Assembly: GCF_900112375.1 (NCBI RefSeq)
Contig: NZ_FOLS01000002.1
Span: 1 to 64,000 of the forward strand
Direction of reading: 5' to 3'
Source: Pseudomonas citronellolis
GTDB lineage: Bacteria; Pseudomonadota; Gammaproteobacteria; Pseudomonadales; Pseudomonadaceae
DNA length: 64,000 nt
The notes beneath the pieces were generated by a model. It was not told the DNA's origin and did no database searches. It saw only the letters and a list, made by a program, of their open reading frames with translations. Both the position numbers and the translations under genes were made by a program. Each line of letters begins with the position of its first letter. The stretch's first letter is position 1. This document shows, piece by piece, positions 60,551 to 64,000 of this stretch.

Positions 60551-61201
60551 GTCCAGGTGCAACCGGAACACCACTTCTTCCAGGCGCTGCACCCCGCGGT
60601 CGAGGAACTTCCAGTTCTCGCCCAACACGTCCAGGCGCTCCAGCTCCACGACCTGCCACTGCGCGAAGCGCTCCCTCACTTCATCCGCCAGCACCGCGAA
60701 CGGCGGCCCGGACATCTGCTCCTGAGAGTATTCCAGGGTGACCAGCAGGCCATCCAGCGGCCGCGGCAGGATGGCGGACAGGTGCCGCGCGTAGTCCTCG
60801 CGCATGTCCGGCGGCAAGGCGATGAGCGCGGCGCGGTCGTAGAGCGCCTGGCAATCGGCCAGATGTTCGGCCGTCAGGTCGAAGAAGTCGCCCTGGAGGA
60901 TTTCCACGGCGCCATGCCGATAACAGCACAGCGCGCCCCGCTGCTCCACTTCGGGCTGCCAGCCCTGCTCGGCGAAGAAATCCTTCACCGCACGCTCGGC
61001 CAGTTCCACCCCCAGCACCCGGTAGCCCTGCTCCGCCAGCCAGACCAGGTCACGCGACTTGCCGCACAGCGGCACCAGCACGCGCGCGCCCCTCGGCAAG
61101 GCCAGCGCCTGCCAGTGACGAACGAGGTAGGGGTTGACCTCGGCGAGGTGGAAACCGATTTCGTTGCGCGACCAGCGCGCCTGCCAGAAGTCTTCGTGCA
61201 T
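60548..61201 (-). CDS. tpm: Thiopurine S-methyltransferase
   Basis: A 217-residue SAM methyltransferase of the TPMT family, which in Pseudomonas also methylates selenium and tellurium compounds. [26 protein letters not shown] at the N-terminus and [32 protein letters not shown] are diagnostic; [22 protein letters not shown] follows. The ATG at 61201 is used because its distance to AGGA is better than that of the ATG at 61210, and it gives the family length. Its neighbour upstream is a 63-residue gene on the same strand. Confidence 0.95.
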   Translation of the reverse strand: MHEDFWQARWSRNEIGFHLAEVNPYLVRHWQALALPRGARVLVPLCGKSRDLVWLAEQGYRVLGVELAERAVKDFFAEQGWQPEVEQRGALCCYRHGAVEILQGDFFDLTAEHLADCQALYDRAALIALPPDMREDYARHLSAILPRPLDGLLVTLEYSQEQMSGPPFAVLADEVRERFAQWQVVELERLDVLGENWKFLDRGVQRLEEVVFRLHLD

Positions 61202-61299
61202 GGGCTCCATTCCTGCTGCGGTGCAGGCCGGATTGCCTGCACGGAATCGGCGGAGCGGCTCCGCCGGATGCCCATGATCGCCCAGCCGGGCGTCTGCCG

Positions 61300-61491
61300 C
61301 TAGCGACCGCGCAGCAACGCCGGCCGCAGCGGCCAGTGCAGCCAGCCATGGCGTTCGGCCTGCTCGCGCTGCTCGACCACCCCCAGGCTCACCCGCCCCG
61401 CACGGATGCGGCGGACGATGAGTTCGGTACCGTCGGCGAGCACGAAACGATCGCCTTCCCGAAGGATCAGCTCTTGCCTGAAGGCTTGCAT
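61300..61491 (-). CDS. Small protein with a CsrA-like beta pattern
   Basis: A 63-residue protein; GAGG stands about eight bases before the ATG. The stretch [18 protein letters not shown] and [14 protein letters not shown] recalls the core of CsrA/RsmA (Gly-rich turn, then V-x-V strand, then R/K-V-x-L/I-G-V), but the first CsrA strand is shortened, the Ala-Pro after GV is missing, and a Trp-rich tail ([10 protein letters not shown]) is added. It could be a diverged CsrA fold or another small beta barrel. Its gene lies 98 bp upstream of tpm. Confidence 0.5.
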   Translation of the reverse strand: MQAFRQELILREGDRFVLADGTELIVRRIRAGRVSLGVVEQREQAERHGWLHWPLRPALLRGR

Positions 61492-61744
61492 GGATGGAAC
61501 CTCGAACGCTGGAAACGACGACTGCACTGCGGGGCGCGCAGTATCCTCGCCCCCGCTCCTCCGCCAAAGAGACGCAGGCCGCAACTTGCTGTGGCTCTTT
61601 TCCGAGAATAGTTGGCTTTGCGACGCAGCCGGCAAAAACACCTCGGCAACCGCCACCACCCAGAACAGTCATGGGTTGGAGCGGCCAGTGGCCATCCAGG
61701 TTCCACCCGACCGTCGGCTCGGACACAGCCTAGCGGAATCGAAT

Positions 61745-61784
61745 TAACGGATAGTTATGGTCGAAAACCTATACTGGATTTCGA
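61745..61784. promoter_or_regulatory. Dyads upstream of the dioxygenase gene, including a LysR-type T-N11-A box
   Basis: TAAC at 61745-61748 and GTTA at 61754-61757 make a T-N11-A dyad, the LysR-type binding pattern. TCGAAA (61761-61766) and TTTCGA (61779-61784) form a second dyad around TATACT (61770-61775), a good -10. No lysR gene is next to it. The rest of the 336-bp gap (61492-61827) shows nothing else. Confidence 0.5.
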
Positions 61785-61827
61785 TTTATCCCAGCGGGAA
61801 CATAACGCCATTCCCTGGAGGTGTTTC

Positions 61828-62598
61828 ATGCTCCCTACCCTGTTCATATCCCACGGCTCCCCCATGCTGGCGCTGGAACCCGGTGCCAGTGCGGCGCCAC
61901 TCAAGCGCCTGGCCAGCGAACTGCCCCGGCCGAAGGCGATCCTGGTGGTATCGGCGCACTGGGAAACGCCGGACCTGCGCGTCACCGCCAATCCCCAGCC
62001 GGAGACCTGGCACGACTTCTACGGTTTCCCCCGCGCCCTCTACGAGGTCCAGTACCCCGCGCCCGGCGCCCCGGAACTGGCCCAACGCGTCGTCGAACTG
62101 CTGGCCAGCCAGAACATCCCGGCCAGCCTGGACGTCGAGCGGCCACTGGACCACGGCGCCTGGGTGCCGCTGAGCCTGATGTACCCGGCCGCGGACATCC
62201 CGGTGCTGCAGCTGTCGCTGCCCAGCCGCCTCGGTCCGCGCCTGCAGGACCACGTCGGCAAGGCCCTGCGCCAGTTGCGCGAGGAAGGCATCCTGCTCAT
62301 CGGCTCGGGCAGCATCACCCACAACCTCGGCGAACTGGACTGGCACGCCGGCCCCGACGTGGTCGAACCCTGGGCCCGGGCCTTCCGCGACTGGATCGTC
62401 GAGAAGCTGGCGAGCAACGACGAAGCCGCGCTTTTCGACTATCGCCAGCAGGCGCCGTCGGCAACGCGAAACCACCCCAGCGACGAACACCTGCTGCCGC
62501 TGTACTTCGCCCGCGGCGCCGGCGGCCCCGCCATACACGTCGAGCACGCCGGCTTCACCCTGGGCGCGCTCGGGATGGATATCTACCGCTTCGGTTGA
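61828..62598 (+). CDS. DODA-type extradiol ring-opening dioxygenase (YgiD-like)
   Basis: A 256-residue cytosolic non-heme metal enzyme. Ligand residues are seen as His9 (LFISHGSPM), His44 (VSAHWETP) and a later His in ITHNLGELDWH. GSGSITHNLGELD is diagnostic of the DODA family, which cleaves catechols such as DOPA. The start with CTGGAGGTG upstream gives the common length. In many pseudomonads a LysR regulator is adjacent; here the operator-like dyads are present but the regulator is not in view. Confidence 0.92.
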   Translation: MLPTLFISHGSPMLALEPGASAAPLKRLASELPRPKAILVVSAHWETPDLRVTANPQPETWHDFYGFPRALYEVQYPAPGAPELAQRVVELLASQNIPASLDVERPLDHGAWVPLSLMYPAADIPVLQLSLPSRLGPRLQDHVGKALRQLREEGILLIGSGSITHNLGELDWHAGPDVVEPWARAFRDWIVEKLASNDEAALFDYRQQAPSATRNHPSDEHLLPLYFARGAGGPAIHVEHAGFTLGALGMDIYRFG

Positions 62599-62639
62599 GT
62601 CTCGCCACGACGGGAAGGATGGGGCAGTCCATGCGGCTA

Positions 62640-63012
62640 TGGCGATGGGTATCGCTTCGCTCAACCCATCCTACGTAGCGGCCCCGTGGGGCGCATAGCA
62701 CCTGCGGCGTTATCCGCTGATCGACTTACGGGTGGGAATGCCGGGCTTCAAGGCACCCTGTAGGAGCGGGCCCTGCCCGCGATTTCGCGCGCAGGGCGCG
62801 CTCCTACATTGAAATGGCGTGGGTGGGCGCGCCGGGGGGTTCTGGCTATCGCGGACAAGGTCCGCTCCGTTGCAGACGAGCACGGCTTCTCGTAGGAGCG
62901 AGCTTGCTCGCGAACAGACTCCGCTGCGGGGCTCATTCGCGAGCAAGAACTAGGCGTCCCCCTCGATCCTACGAAGAGCAATCTTGGCGAGGGCGCAGGG
63001 CGCGCTCCTACA
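62640..63012. repeat. Repeat cluster between the dioxygenase gene and ppiD
   Basis: No gene is present. GATGGGTATCGCTTCGCTCA at 62644-62676 is the inverted copy of the modules at 1107 and 38077. An inverted GTAGGAGCGGGCCCTGCCCG palindrome lies at 62760-62807 and a partial GCGGACAAGGTCCGCTCC at 62850-62867. A REP at 62891-62914 is paired with an interrupted REP at 62936-62979, whose 44 bases are the exact inverse complement of 31551-31594. Confidence 0.88.
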
Positions 63013-63041
63013 TGGGGATGGCATCGGTATGCGGCGGATAC

Positions 63042-63077
63042 AAAAAAGGCGGAGCAGGTCACCCTGCTCCGCCTTTT
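63042..63077 (-). terminator. Rho-independent terminator after ppiD
   Basis: AAAAGGCGGAGCAGG and CCTGCTCCGCCTTTT form a 15-bp stem around three bases; the minus strand ends in six T. It lies about 16 bp past the ppiD stop codon. Confidence 0.9.
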
Positions 63078-63092
63078 CTCACAGCCGATGGA

Positions 63093-64000
63093 TCAGTACT
63101 TCTCGACCTCGGCCTTGTCGCTCAGTTGACGACGGAAGGCGGCGAAGTCTTCCTGGCCGCTGCGCGAGGCGAGGAACTGGCGATACATGGCCTTCTCCTG
63201 GTCGCTCAGGGTGGCGCTCGGCTCGCTGACGCCGTTCAGGCGGATCAGCACGTAGTCGCCATTGCCCAGGGTCACGCCGGCGAAGGTCGGTTGCTCGGCC
63301 TTGGCCGGGCGCGCCATGCGGAACACTTCCTGGAGCAGCTGCGGATCGACGCCGTCCTGGCCACGGGAAGCGGCTTCCACCACTTTCCAGGTCTGGCCGC
63401 TCTGGGCCTGGGCCAGCGGCGTCTTGCCGTCGCGCAGGCCTGCCAGCAGGGCTTCGCCCTGTGCCTTGGCGGCATCGGCGGCATGCTGGTGCTGCAGCAC
63501 TTCGCGGATGGAAGCGGTCACTTCCTCCAGGGTCTGCTGCTGCGGCTTGTGGTGCTCCTTGACGCGCAGCACCACCACGGTGTCCGGATCCAGCTCGATG
63601 GCGCCACTGTTGGCGCCATCCTCCAGCACCTCGGTGCTGAAGGCAGCCTGGACGACCTGGCGGTTGGCGGCGACGCCCTCGCCGCCCTCGCGGCCGAAGG
63701 GCTTGCTGGTCTCGACCTTCAGGCCCAGTTCCTGGGCCGGTTGGGCCAGGTCGGAGGCTTCGTAGGCGGAGCTTTCCAGCTGCTTGGTGGCGTCGACGAA
63801 GCGCTGCTCCACCAGTTGGCTCTTCAGGTCCTGTTCCAGCTTCGGCTTCAGGCTGGCGAAGCTCGGGACTTCCGGCGCCTGCACGCCCATCAGCTTGATC
63901 AGGTGCCAGCCGTACTGGGTACGCACCGGCTCCGACACATCGCCCTTGGCCTTCAGGCCGTAGAGCGCGTCCTCGAAGGCCGGATCGTAGACGCCACGGC
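63093..64000 (-). CDS. ppiD: Peptidyl-prolyl cis-trans isomerase PpiD, C-terminal part, cut by the window edge
   Basis: About 302 residues remain; the frame is open to base 64000 and the N-terminus lies outside. The first visible part is a parvulin PPIase end (FEDALYGLKAKGDVSEPVRT and QYGWHLIKL). The helical C-terminal chaperone domain follows (PSFASLKPKLEQDLKSQLVEQRF), as in PpiD of P. aeruginosa. PpiD is anchored in the inner membrane and helps periplasmic folding at the SecYEG exit. The N-terminal membrane helix should lie to the right of the window. A strong terminator follows. Confidence 0.93.
   Translation of the reverse strand, partial: RGVYDPAFEDALYGLKAKGDVSEPVRTQYGWHLIKLMGVQAPEVPSFASLKPKLEQDLKSQLVEQRFVDATKQLESSAYEASDLAQPAQELGLKVETSKPFGREGGEGVAANRQVVQAAFSTEVLEDGANSGAIELDPDTVVVLRVKEHHKPQQQTLEEVTASIREVLQHQHAADAAKAQGEALLAGLRDGKTPLAQAQSGQTWKVVEAASRGQDGVDPQLLQEVFRMARPAKAEQPTFAGVTLGNGDYVLIRLNGVSEPSATLSDQEKAMYRQFLASRSGQEDFAAFRRQLSDKAEVEKY

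Overview
The window is GC-rich chromosomal DNA from a Pseudomonas species. I infer a relative of the P. aeruginosa / P. nitroreducens / P. citronellolis group, because the gene order matches, from memory of PAO1, two separate blocks: a PA0781-PA0789-like block (AAT permease, PBP-like transglycosylase, patatin, SotB, PutP, Zn-type TonB receptor) and a PA2811-PA2832-like block (YadGH-type ABC exporter, FadE, tRNA-Gly/Gly/Glu, SagS, OspR, Gpx, MsrB, AlaA, HtpX, Tpm). Between the long coding stretches lie dense clusters of REP-like palindromes, mostly at operon ends.

Layout. 1-340: tail of an IS3-type transposase. 340-1180: repeat cluster. 1.2-7.5 kb: small enzymes (carboxyl-type methyltransferase, histidine phosphatases, DdlA, aldo/keto reductase, VOC protein) and a small gene behind a highly structured leader. 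7.5-18.1 kb: a cobalamin-linked island. One cobalamin riboswitch precedes cbtB-cbtA; a second, of different build, precedes btuB-ferredoxin-btuF on the other strand; a five-gene Csu/CupE-type archaic chaperone-usher pilus lies between them. 18.2-21.3 kb: VOC protein, LemA and a large M48 protease. 21.6-38 kb: AAT permease, methyltransferase, a 1035-residue divergent class A PBP, a membrane patatin of about 1117 residues, SotB, PutP and a ZnuD-like receptor with a Zur-box-like palindrome.

38.4-50 kb: ABC-2 exporter, GST, transglutaminase-like protein, FadE, small exported proteins, an Lrp regulator divergent from ornithine cyclodeaminase, a YidB/BON/OmpA-like envelope protein and three tRNAs transcribed together from a strong promoter. 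50-61.5 kb: a redox and surface-signalling cluster (GST, free-methionine sulfoxide reductase, DUF815 ATPase, SagS hybrid kinase, OspR-Gpx, MsrB, AlaA, HtpX, Tpm). 61.8-64 kb: a DODA-type dioxygenase and the 3' part of ppiD.

The main themes are cobalt/B12 uptake, zinc uptake, envelope building and quality control (PBP, patatin, LemA/M48, HtpX, PpiD), and peroxide/methionine-oxidation repair. The repeats deserve attention: a fixed 142-bp composite of two palindromes occurs four times, a REP supplies the last codons of the M48 gene, and a tandem duplication carries a 63-bp REP-pair indel. Start sites were chosen from ribosome-binding sites and family lengths; homology is judged by eye, with no database search.
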